From Ustulina deusta (Eukaryota; Ascomycota; Sordariomycetes; Xylariales; Xylariaceae), in assembly GCA_023159155.1 (NCBI GenBank), contig JAJNNX010000019.1, positions 558,001 through 622,000 of the forward strand: DNA of 64,000 nucleotides. The letters run 5' to 3'. The notes under the pieces were generated by a model. The model saw nothing but the letters and a program-made list of their open reading frames with translations. It was not told the origin of the DNA and did not search any database. Both the position numbers and the translations under genes were made by a program. Positions 1 through 9,743 of this stretch are shown in pieces. Each line of letters opens with the position of its first letter. The first letter of the stretch is position 1.

Positions 1-484
1 ACTCTCATCATTATGCGGTACGAAAACTAGGGTACATGATGGGTCTCAAGTCCATAAACTGAGATGCCAAATCCCCGTAGTCTGTCCATCCCAAATCAAC
101 GAGACACTCTCACTTGCCAGGAGATCGTCACTCCCGGCCTCAGTTGCGCAATCACCCCGAGCTAGAAATAGAAATTGTGCCATATGAAATCAACGACGTG
201 TTGTCACTTCTTGAAAGAAGATCCTCTTCCTTAGGGTCATTGCGGGAATGCAACATCGCTGATGAACTCCTGGGTTTTTGCAGTTGGTCGACGCTCGAAT
301 ACAACCAGATAGGCCCGAACAAGGTATTAGCGTGCGCATTAGGCAGGGCCAAATAGCGACTCGCTTCCTAGTGGCCCATCAGTCTCTTAACAGAAAGATC
401 TGCCTCCTCTTCAATCTCGCTCATGCTGGTCGCCAAATTATCGCTTTCCGCACGAACTCTTTTCTGATCGTCCCCTTTCCTGGT
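1..484. other. Left-edge stretch without a recognised gene
   Basis: Normal-composition DNA downstream of the coiled-coil gene's stop codon. A plus-strand open frame covers about 114-356, but it lacks an ATG start and I recognise nothing in it. It could be 3' untranslated sequence of the minus-strand gene or part of a gene beyond the window. Confidence 0.4.
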
Positions 485-2273
485 CTAATCTCGATCGTCA
501 CTTGAGTCATTACCGATTACTTCAATCACGTGGCGCTCTTCCGCAGGCTTACCAAGTCTTTCTACCGCACGAGCTTGTCTACCCGACAGTGTCGTCTTTA
601 CTTGGCCCCCCACATCTGGTGGCGGTTCTGACGTGGGATGGATGGAGGTGCTGGTTCGGCCTTGCCCGAAGCAAACCTCAGCCTTGACAATCACTCTTGG
701 AGATTTGAATTCGTCTCCTGCTGAATTTGTCAACTGGATCAACGCTGGCGTAACAAGGAAGTCGATATCTTCGTAATGGTTGATGCTTTTCTACACGAGG
801 ATCAAAAGTCAGCACTTAATGTTTAAAGGAAAATATCGGGTAAGGTTGGAGAGCTCGTAAGAATAACCGAATTAGAGAATATTCGATTTGGCAACTGTGC
901 TGCCGCGTTATGTAGAATATGGGAAACAACAAACTTAAACGTACTAACCTCGACAACTTCCATCCATGTGCTGTTATACATCTGAGGCTCGTTGTCATCT
1001 GCACCGAGGTCTTTTCTTTGGCAAGCACACAGCGTGCGAGACTGGGCTAGGGCTTTAGCGAGCTCAATGGTACCCTTGAGAATTGGCTCAACGCAGTTCT
1101 TAAAACTATCTTGATGCGCAACGCTGATAAGCGGCATGAGGTAAGAGACTAACAACTCGTGATAATATTTGATTTTCGACTCTGGGGGCTGTCTATTATT
1201 AAGTAGCTGTCCAGTGATCGTACGCCAAAGCTCTCGATAAGGAAGAGGCACGTCCGAGCCACCTATGAAGTCAAATTAAGTTTTAGAGCTTGACGAGTGC
1301 AAAGACTGGCTCAGCACTTACTCTGAATCATATCAATGGTTTTCCCGATAATATTGGTGTTTCCCCAGATAAAGAAAGGGTTTTCAAAAATATTCTCGCA
1401 CAACAGGCGCCAGATAAGGCCTTCAACGAGATATCTTGCATGGAGTCCGCTTTTGAGAAGACGATTAATAGGAAGTCCAGTCAGCGCTGTCAATGCTACT
1501 CTAACACTATCGGGAATAGACGAGGTTGAGATCTGGCGGTCACACAATTCTCTGGTAAACGACCTTACTGTTTCCCGCAAGTCCAGGAATTGGAGCTCGA
1601 GGGCGTTGTCAAGATCCGGGGCGCTGTGCCGTGCGATTCCAATCCGCTCTATGTCTTCAGCAAGTTGCTCATTTTGCTTGTTGGCCGCTTCTAACTGTTT
1701 CTGTACCGCTCCCAGATTGTTTTGGACTAGTTCGAGCTTGTCCTGTGCTGTTTTTAGCTTGTCTTGAAGCTTGTCTCGCTGATTCTCAATAGTCTTGATA
1801 TCAACATCATATGATTTGCGCATCCACTTTTTGGTTCGTCTCTCAAGTCTGCGCATGCGCTTCTGGAGTATTATGTCCATTCGTGCGGCATCGTATGATT
1901 TGCTCGTCAATTTTTTGTTCTTTTCCTTAAGTTTGTGCGTGCGTTTCTCGAGTATAGCGATTTGTTCTCTAACATCATCACCGTAATTTGTTGCCTTGTC
2001 GCGGGGGCCCTCTAATTGATCATCGGCATTTATTGTAGCTGTATCTGCGTCTTGAGGACTCCCCAATGGATTGTCAATAGTCACCCCAGCTGTTTCCGCG
2101 TCTTGGGGGGTATTCATCGGTTCCATTGGCGCAGATAGCGTACAACCTGAGCTGAGGGCGGCGGGTCTATGTTGATCAAGAAGCCTTTGCTCGTCAGAAT
2201 TTGCCGTTTTCTTGTTGGTATGCTCTGAGACATCGTCTTCGCCCACCGAGCGCTGCCTCTTGGAAGGATTCAT
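485..2273 (-). CDS. Conserved fungal coiled-coil protein, three exons
   Basis: I read three exons on the minus strand: 2273-1322, 1262-949 and 790-485. They total 1,572 nt, giving 523 aa. The introns are 59 bp and 158 bp, with donors GTAAGT and GTTAGT, acceptors CATAG and TGTAG, and a GTGCTGAC branch point in the second; phases match at both joins. The start ATG at 2273 is followed by a basic cluster (SKRQR) that could be a nuclear signal. Residues of about 100-215 are rich in K, E, Q and L with heptad-like spacing, which predicts a long coiled coil. The C-terminal half (SVRVALTALTGLPINRLLKS, then a PYRELW segment and an ID/FLVTPALIQL segment) resembles uncharacterised multi-copy proteins of Pezizomycotina that I know only as hypothetical. 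No catalytic motif is visible. The gene is divergent from the HSP70-like gene across 812 bp. Confidence 0.85.
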
Positions 2274-3085
2274 GATCAGAGTACTAAATCAGTGAAGAGT
2301 CCTCTCAGCTTCGCTCGCGATAATTGTGCCTTTTCTCTCTTATGTTGCTATTTGAGTGTCTAGGCTCCGTGGCTGAAGGGGTGTAGGTGGGGAACTGAGA
2401 CTCCGGGCCCTAGATGTTGGAGGGTATGTTGGCAAGTAAAGAAAATTCTGGGTTTTAAAGAGAATGGGAAGTACTGCAGGCACGGAAGCTTTCTACCTCC
2501 TAGGTAGGTCCAACGTATACTTACATATATGTAGGTACTTAGGTACTTAGTAGGTAAGTGTGAAGTTGCCAAGCTTGAAGCCTGGAGAACTAGGTACGTG
2601 CCTTCCCACACCTTCCTGCAAAAGCACCTTTTGAGCACCTTCCAAGTTTATGTCGTATGTATTATCTACATTCCCTAAGTTGCCCATTGCAGTGCCAATA
2701 CCTCGAACCAGGTGCACCTCCCACAACACTCGCAGTGCATTGGACTTACTCCATAGACATTACTTCATTACTTGACTATATCTAGATCTAACATCCAAGT
2801 CTGACATCCATCCCACATACAAGTCACATACTTACTTAATAGATGCAACCCTGTCCACATCTACACACTCTTGGAGGCTTGCATAAGATTCTCGCATTCC
2901 ACTCTCATCCAGGAATACATCTCCTTCCGTCTTAGTCTTGCCCTTGACCAGTCTCGCACTGTTACTTTCTACCGTTCTTTATCTATTCTCGTTCGACGGC
3001 CCCGAGCAAAACAATCATCGCCAAAGTCCAGCCGATTTGGTCATACAAAAACTTCGCCCCAGCTCTCTATACTCTCTCTTTCAGC
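2274..3085. promoter_or_regulatory. Divergent promoter region with TAGGTA-type motifs
   Basis: This is the shared upstream region of two divergent genes. It contains a cluster of TAGGTA/TAGGTC motifs at about 2496-2600 (for example GTAGGTACTTAGGTACTTAG). A pyrimidine-rich tract (CTCTCTATACTCTCTCTTTC) ends just before the HSP70-like ATG, as is usual upstream of fungal start sites. I cannot assign any transcription factor. Confidence 0.5.
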
Positions 3086-5321
3086 ATGGCAGCCCAGATT
3101 GACCGCAATGGCCTCGTAGTTATTGGCATTGATTTCGGCACCACGTAAGTCTCTTATCGAGCAGCCAGACATACTGTCTACTAATTTTATCAGGTTTACT
3201 GGTGTGGCTTATGGCTATATTGGAGCAGGCAACAGAAGCCAGAAAGATATTACGCCAGTGCCGATCACGCTCTGGCCCACCTCAAGCTCCAACGGAGCCC
3301 ATTACGACTCTCCCAAAGTTCCGTCCTATATTTCATATACCACAAGAGAAACCATTAGCTGGGGACACCAAGAAAACGATGGAAAGGGGGGCATCCTTTG
3401 GTCCAAGTTGCTATTGCTTGATGAGAGCGATTTGCAGCCACATTTGAAGAACTCGGACCACCTAGAGCAAGCCCGTGAAAGCGTTCAGCAGTCTGGTAAG
3501 GATGCCGTCACCGTCATATCTGACTTCCTCGCGAAAGTCTGGGAGCATGTTATTGAGGTTATCACTCGAGCCTGGGGACGGCAGTTCGTCAGCACCCGCC
3601 CTTTCCACGTGGTTGTCACGGTACCTGCTATATGGCAGGACTATGCAATTCAACGAATGGAACGCTCTCTGAAACAGGCTGGAATCTTGAACAAGCGCCC
3701 TGGCTGTGCCGACACTACCCACACGTTCATCTCAGAGCCAGAGGCCGCAGCTCTGGCCGCTATCGACGGATTCAATAAACACGATGTTCTCCAGCCTGGA
3801 CAGACTTTTATTATTGCTGACTTGGGTGGCGGCACCGTGGTAAGATGCATCTTATTTTCCAGTCTTCTGTTACAAACACACTCTTACGTGAATCGTGATA
3901 TATAGGATCTTATTAGCTTCAGAGTTAAATCTATCAAGCCGCAGCCAACTCTTGAAGAGGTCGTCGAGGGGGAAGGGGCGCTGTGTGGTGCTACCTTCCT
4001 CGACCAAGCGTTCCTAGACTGCCTTGAAGAGAGATTGCAGCAGCAGAAGCGGAATAAAAAGCAGTTTCAATCTTGGCAGCAATTGCACGAACGGGAGCGA
4101 AAGAGAATCGTGGACACCGTGTGGGAAAGAGGAATCAAACGAAAATATTATGACGGTCAACCAGGCCATCGTATTGATTTGGGTGCGCAAGGCAACCGAA
4201 GACCAGACATTTTATTGGACGCGTAAGTCACGATCCTACTAGGAAGCCATAGAAGCTCGCTAACCCTCTACTGAACTAACAAGAGGGGACCTGAATGGTA
4301 TTTTCGATTCCATATACTATGACATCTTGAAGCTTGTAGAAAGGCAAGTCAAGGCAATCGTAAAAAAGATAGGAAAAATGCCTCAGGTAACGACCACTAT
4401 CCAAGTATATTATGGGTTTTCAGGCTAACATCCTGTTTCATAGTTCATCGTTTTAACTGGAGGTTTCGGTCGTTGCGAATACATATACCGCAAACTCTAC
4501 CAGAAGTACGAAAACCGTATCGAAGTACTCTTCGAAAGCAATGATAGACCGTAAGAGTGTTAAATCTGTAGTTGTTTGAATTTTCTAACAATATTTCAGT
4601 TGGACCGCTGTTGCGCGAGGTGCAGTCCTCTCCGGAGTCGCGCACATGACCAACCAAGACAGGGTTCGTTCCCATGTCTCTCGATACAGCTATGGGTGGG
4701 CAACGTGGGAGAATTTCAAGTAATAATTGAGCCAATGACCATTACTCAGGAACATACAGGCTAATTTCAACTCTTATAGTCACCGCATTCATGACCCTGA
4801 TGACCACGATATCCATGAGTTAACCGGTCGCCCTGTTGCCCGAGACCAGATGGAATGGATCATCCTCCGCGTCAGAAATCCCTCCTCTCGGACATTGAAA
4901 ACAAGCTAAATTACTAACTCTGTACTAGGGTGAAAGCGTTAAGGCCCAGAGCTCACGTGTATACGAGTATGAGAGATTCTTCGATATTGACGAGGCTGGG
5001 TTCGTAAGCTTCTCGGAGCCCATCTACCGATCGAACCTCGCTATGCCCCCAAAGCGACTAGCAGAGAACGAGGCAAAGAATTCTTTGGGTAGACCTGGTG
5101 AATACCCTAAGTTTCAGAAGCATGTCATTATTGACATGAGGACTCCTGTGCCAGTTGAGGAGCTCCCTAGACGTGGCGGAGCAGAGTTTCCACATCGCGT
5201 ACTTGTTTACCAAGTTGAAGTGAATATCTCTGGTGCCTCTTTGATAATCATGGCGACGTCCAATGGCAAGGAAATCGGAGAGAAGGTTATCGCTGGTCTT
5301 TCGGAGCAGGACGAAAAATAG
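3086..5321 (+). CDS. HSP70-like ATPase-domain protein, eight exons
   Basis: Exons read: 3086-3144, 3194-3839, 3906-4222, 4284-4386, 4444-4550, 4600-4719, 4780-4870 and 4929-5321. They total 1,836 nt, giving 611 aa. All seven introns (49-65 bp, the sixth 60 bp) have GT..AG ends and the phases are consistent. The actin-fold ATPase signatures of the HSP70 family are present: VVIGIDFGTTFTGVAYG near the N-terminus (phosphate 1), ADLGGGTVD at about residues 228-236 with the D after intron 2 (phosphate 2), and VLTGGFGRCEYI (adenosine motif). The protein ends about 200 residues after the ATPase domain and shows no canonical HSP70 substrate-binding domain or EEVD tail. It therefore belongs to the divergent HSP70-like group that is expanded in filamentous fungi, whose cellular roles are mostly unknown. 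Assigning chaperone activity would be inference. Confidence 0.9.
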
Positions 5322-6407
5322 GTATTTGTGCACTGTTGCATCTAGACATACACGCTGTGGTTCCGATTCAACAGTCAGGGGATATGAACAGGGTCTTCAG
5401 TTAAAATTTGGCTTTATGTAAGCTCGGATGGATATGGCTAAGCCTGTACGAGCTCTATCTAGGGGTCAATCTGTGAAACCAATCGCGGCTGCATAGATCA
5501 CCCAATAGCGATGGGCTTGTAGACTGAAATAACCCTGTCACACCCATCTACGCAAGTAACTAGTTATTAGCTGAACTTATTGCGAAGAATTGATTGCGAT
5601 TCCGGTCAACATGCCCTGGTACAAACAGTTAAGTTGGATGAATCCAGTGAAGCCTATTGCCGAGCACACCTCCAACTTATACGTGCGGGCAGGATTAAGC
5701 CATTCGAGCGCCCTGTTCACTTCATTAATTATCATTTAGAATAATAAATCATATTTGCAGAATGTGTCCTGCATGACCCGGGATAAGCATAACACCCTAT
5801 CTTTCTCCCCTCCCACAACGGAGAGAAGCAGTAAAGGTTAAGGCCTTTCTAAGAGTTAATATACATCAATTACACCCTAAACCTGCAGATCCTTTCAACA
5901 GTTGTCCTGATACGCTAAAGTTGATTGCTTCCACGATTCGCGGGCATTTTCTTCTTCAATCTGCTTCTCACGTCAAAAAACTCGGGTCCTGTTTTCTTGG
6001 GTCCGTCTTCACTTGAAGATAGAAACTATGATTTTTCGGTCTAGTAAGTCCCATATACTTCTGGAAACACACTTTCACCTCGGTTGGCATTCTGTAGAAA
6101 ATCGTGTATTTACAAATTGGGTAGCCAAAAGCGAGCAACAATACCTAATGCACGACACCAGCGGCACATTGCTGAATTAACCCCTCCAGGGCCCTGTGTG
6201 GAGATGGAGGCGCGGGTGATGACGGGCGCCCTTTGTTGATTGGTGGAAGTGACCCGAATCTACGGAACCAGGAGCCAACATCTCGTCGGGTCCACTATTA
6301 TTAGTAGGTGACGAATGCCTGAAGTGTCAAAACCAGGAGGCTGGGATACTTACGATCTACATGCTGTATATAAGACTCCTACATCTGCCACCTACTTGTA
6401 TTGTAAC
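5322..6407. other. Intergenic stretch, nothing recognised
   Basis: About 1.1 kb of normal-composition DNA with no open frame of useful length and no splice pattern that I could join into a protein. The first part is presumably the 3' untranslated region of the HSP70-like gene. Confidence 0.5.
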
Positions 6408-6710
6408 TTAGACTTCTACATAATCAACGGGATTACCATGTACCTCTTCTGACATGAAGGCTAAAAAAGGCACACCAACAACTAACAACTGGGCCGCATT
6501 CATGTGGTCTTGTATTTGAAACTTATAGGCGGTTAGAATACCAATCACTGCTTGTAGGTCCCTCGTCAAATAGACCCCATTCTCATCCTCCACACTTAGT
6601 AGTGCTTGTATCTCAAAATGCTGGTCTTCATTTTCGAGATATCTAAGAGTCTTCAGGGTGCTTCTCCGCTGTGAACGGCTTCAATGGGGGAAAGCAAGCC
6701 TATCATCGAT
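6408..6710 (-). CDS. Unrecognised open frame, possibly a gene fragment
   Basis: On the minus strand an uninterrupted frame runs from just after a TGA near 6710 to the stop at 6408, about 100 codons. It contains segments such as VEDENGVYLTRDLQAVIGIL and AAQLLVVGVPFLAF, with fairly natural composition and hydrophobic patterning. It has no convincing ATG of its own near the 5' end (an internal start would give about 60 aa). It overlaps the first codons of the plus-strand broken gene at about 6655-6710. I do not recognise the family. It may be the last exon of a lost gene or a chance frame. Confidence 0.3.
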
Positions 6711-7505
6711 TTTTGAGTCACAGCACACTAGGGGTGGGTGCTGATGCCTCCGCATTTGGCCTGCCATTTGACGTTGGGGGTGTCGTTAGTTATGCTACGG
6801 CTCATGGCTTCGGCGCCGTCCTGGTTTGTGATGGGGATGTTGTGTCCGAGGGCTTCGACTACCGCGACCCATTTCTGGTGTGGCTTAACCAGAACGCTAG
6901 CCTCTCACTTTCAAGGTACCCCTACGCGAAGAAGCATGGTGTTTGCGTGGCGACTTGGACTTATTCGACGACCGATGTTTATATCAGCGCCTGGGAAGGA
7001 GGCGCCAACTCTGTCACGGTTGGATTCATAGCCACTGCAGCAGGTGTTGGGCAGGTCAACCCCCAGACAACGTGGCACCGTGGCCATGCGAGTAGTGGCT
7101 GGTCAACTTATACAGACCAGAAGCGTGTTGTCAGAGTAGGTTAGGTCCAGAGTGAATAGAGAGTCTCATTTGCAGCTGGGAAGCAGGTAGGTCGTAGTTA
7201 GGGCTCAATAGAGGGGTCAATTGATTCCTGAACCTTCCAAATATCCAGGGGGGCAACACCAATATATATATACAGAATACTAATATATCCACTCCCATGG
7301 GGTAGCGTAATATATATCCCTGACACGTGTCATATTCTTCGCCGGCGTGAAGATTGAGACGGGGGTTTTTGGCATCACAGAGCAACCGGAGAGAAGATGG
7401 CGTGGGAACGATTTGTTCATGGTAGAGGGTGAAGGCGAAGGAGAGCGCTACATAGCTGAAGCCGAGATTTTTGGAGAAGACCGGTATGTTATCAACGACA
7501 CCTGA
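6655..7505 (+). pseudogene. Conserved fungal protein gene, 5'-truncated and split by a solo LTR
   Basis: A frame from about 6655 encodes GADASAFGLPFDVGG, ATAHGFGAVLVCDGD, KKHGVCVATWTYS and then TDQKRV, after which the inserted LTR (7129-7325) takes over and stops it at 7144. If the LTR and one copy of the CGTGT duplication are ignored, the frame continues directly as IFFAGVKIETGVFGITEQ and runs to a TGA at 7503-7505. The combination resembles the C-terminal domain of uncharacterised proteins common in Sordariomycetes; I know no function. Upstream of 6655 the frame is closed by a TAA and I see no recognisable N-terminal half, so the gene is also truncated or joined to missing exons there. The coding part shows no RIP-type stop codons, so the break is the insertion, not point mutation. 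Confidence 0.8.
7129..7325 (+). mobile_element. Solo LTR with perfect 5-bp target duplication
   Basis: A 197-bp element begins TGTCAG and ends CTGACA, an inverted terminal pair, and is flanked by CGTGT at 7124-7128 and CGTGT at 7326-7330. This is the signature of an LTR retrotransposon reduced to a single LTR by recombination. It contains a run of TATA repeats around 7260-7272. A diverged copy lies inverted at about 61,957-62,111. It interrupts the conserved fungal gene described at 6655-7505. Strand is arbitrary because no internal region remains. Confidence 0.9.
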
Positions 7506-8057
7506 CACGTCATAGGATTCATATCAAGGGATTAGAAAAATTCGGAAACACACTTGGAGATTGTTGCATCGTCGGCCATGTAAACACAGCTTGGCCCTCA
7601 TCCCTTCCCCTTACACAAGACGCATTTAGACGAAACCTGGTTCTTTATTATATAAAATTAGAGACATTCAGTAATCACAGCAATAAAATAGACGACAGGT
7701 CTTAATACACATGATAGCTGAAGACCCCGTGTAGGGAGTTAGTGGTCTGTGATTTTGTAACTGAAACAGTATTCGGGTGAATCAAGATCCGTCAAATCTA
7801 AATTATTCCTTCTTACAGAAACAACTGTGCCAGGATATTTATCTCGATACGAATCAGACCTTCCATGTCACCGAAGCATATAATCTTCACTGGACAGTCT
7901 GCTACCTGTCACAGTTCAGACTGCTGGATGCTCCAGTATTGACTATGGTTATTGCACAAGGAGAAGAGCTGCTGTTTCAAATAGCCAGAATATGAATGCT
8001 CCCTTAGCAATTTCACCATTTTATCAACTAATAAACCCGGGGGGTGCGCAACTCGAC
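7506..8057. other. Intergenic stretch, nothing recognised
   Basis: Between the broken conserved gene and the 3' end of the SNF2 pseudogene. A short plus-strand frame at 7777-7995 lacks any feature I recognise and is probably chance. Confidence 0.45.
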
Positions 8058-9300
8058 TTACCTCCCAACGCCCTTCAGTAAGCGCCTCTTCTTACTTCTC
8101 CCCAGGGCCATGATCTGAAGACGACAGAGACTGGCTAATCAGCTTTATTTCCCTAGCCTGAACTCACTGAATGTACTACAGAGAAAAGGTGAGCATGGGG
8201 ACTACTCCCGCATAATGGCTGACAAGGTGGGAGGAACTTGGGGACAAACATCCGCATCACGTGTGTGGAAATGGCTCAGCGAAACGGGCTCACCTCCTCT
8301 ATGCTATCATTAACACAGTACCTCGTAATCTGGACATCTCGTGTCTGGCCAATCCGATAGACCCGATCCACCACCTGAGCCTCGGCCATGGGGTCCCAGT
8401 GCAGCTCAACAATGTGTGTCTCAGAGGCGACGGTGAGGTCGATGCTATGATGTAAGTGTTTTTCATTAGCGCGCGCTCCCTCTCTTTGTCTCTATAGATG
8501 TTGATACTGATCATAAAATGGCTTTAAATTGAACTTCTCCAGGGCACTGCGGCGTTGCTGGGATGTCGAAATTCCGTCAATGCGAACAAAGGAGAAGTCG
8601 AGGGACGATCATCAAGGTTGCCAAATTCCATTCGTTAAAACGAAGGCATACACATCGTGTCTCATTTAAATCCAGTAAGCCGATGTTAAATGAAGAACGA
8701 AGGATTATCTACCTCTATCAAAAACCTTTCGGTGCCGACCATTTCGCGTAAGCAGTGGATGAGTTGTTATAGGGATACGAGCTTAGTGTTGATTTCTATT
8801 GGCCCACCGGTTTTTCCGACTATATCTACTGCCATATCCAGGTGTAGAGAAAGCGCCACCCCCACGAATTTCCACTTCGTACTAAGGATAACAACGATAT
8901 GAAATGAGAATTGTCTCTCATGAGCCGCAACCAGTCCCCCAAAGCCATTCAATGGTTGCTACTATATTTGCCATTGTACTAACCTGGTAGACCTTTATGC
9001 GGAAGCCGACCCAACCACATTATGTCGTTTCATTACCTAAAATCATCGGACACATAGTACGCAGTCATGTCTTCAACATTCCATCTCCAGGAGCGCGTGC
9101 GTCTGAAAGGGGCTTGGTTACCAGATAGTCGTCATCATGTAAGAACAATGTTTAGTAAATGCCAAGTAACGAACCTGGAACAGCCCTAGGCATTGAAGTG
9201 GAATAACCCTTGAGGTCTTGGGTATATAAATAGCTTCAATCTGGCAGATTTCGTGCATTTTACGTCCTACTAAGCCTTTGGGAAGTAACCGGGTAATGGT
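8058..9300 (-). pseudogene. SNF2-family helicase pseudogene (Rad5/HLTF-like C-terminal part)
   Basis: Read on the minus strand, 8290-8450 encodes a near-perfect helicase C-terminal segment including WDPMAEAQVVDRVYRIGQTR, which holds SF2 motif VI (Q..DR..R.GQ), ending NDSIEE. Upstream, about 8520-8590 encodes FVRIDGISTSQQRRSALEKF, the preceding conserved block. Downstream, after a plausible GTGAGC...TGTAG intron, 8058-8206 reads YIQ-stop-VQAREIKLISQSLSSS and then a second in-frame stop. The stretch that should link the RIDG block to the IDLTVAS block is replaced by about 80 bp of garbled sequence. Farther upstream, fragments such as IPKTSRVIPLQ (about 9190-9240) and EVEIRGGGAFSTPGYG (about 8830-8880) fit the same protein in shifting frames. 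Stops, frameshifts and absence of the N-terminal helicase lobe show decay. A functional copy would be an ATP-dependent DNA translocase. Confidence 0.8.
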
Positions 9301-9743
9301 GTGTACTTTCGCTTTGATCGGGCGCAATGTACTCACTCAAGTGAGCAGTAGGAAATTTGACACGGATCATGTCCCTATCTAGTGGCATGAATGGAATTAT
9401 TGAGCATTTGGATAACCAAACCCTTGTAATTATCTAGGACGACCAGGCTTTCTTTCTCGAAGTACTTAAATTCACCGCGACTCATGTCTCCCTCGCTGAC
9501 ACTAACTAACCACGCGTGCGAGATATAAATACCATTTGATAATCTTATGAGACCAAGTTCTATACCTGTCTATCATGAGCAAAATTCCTCTATAATAGTG
9601 TTTCACCCAACAGCGAGTTCATGGGTTACCTCGTTGGAATATACTGATTGTATGATTAGCCTGCAACCAAGACTTATACGTTTCATACTCTGGAGCCGGC
9701 CGCATATCACCTCCATCAATTCTACATACGCATTTGTCAAGAG
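9301..9743. promoter_or_regulatory. Upstream region of the kinase gene
   Basis: About 440 bp between the SNF2 pseudogene and the kinase start. It may include the kinase promoter and undetected 5' remains of the pseudogene. A TATAAATA-like sequence lies at about 9524-9531. No other motif could be assigned. Confidence 0.35.

Noticed and set aside
1336..1767. Plus-strand open frame of 143 codons
   Set aside because: Antisense to the coiled-coil gene's first exon, and Ser/Leu/Arg-rich as such shadows are.
3462..3722. Minus-strand frame opposite the HSP70-like gene
   Set aside because: Shadow of exon 2, which has strong family motifs and consistent splicing.
7131..7508. Minus-strand open frame of 125 codons
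   Set aside because: It runs across the solo LTR and antisense to the continuation of the broken gene, so it is a shadow frame.
8767..8952. Minus-strand frame of 61 codons as a separate gene
   Set aside because: It falls inside the SNF2 pseudogene and is probably a frameshifted part of it.
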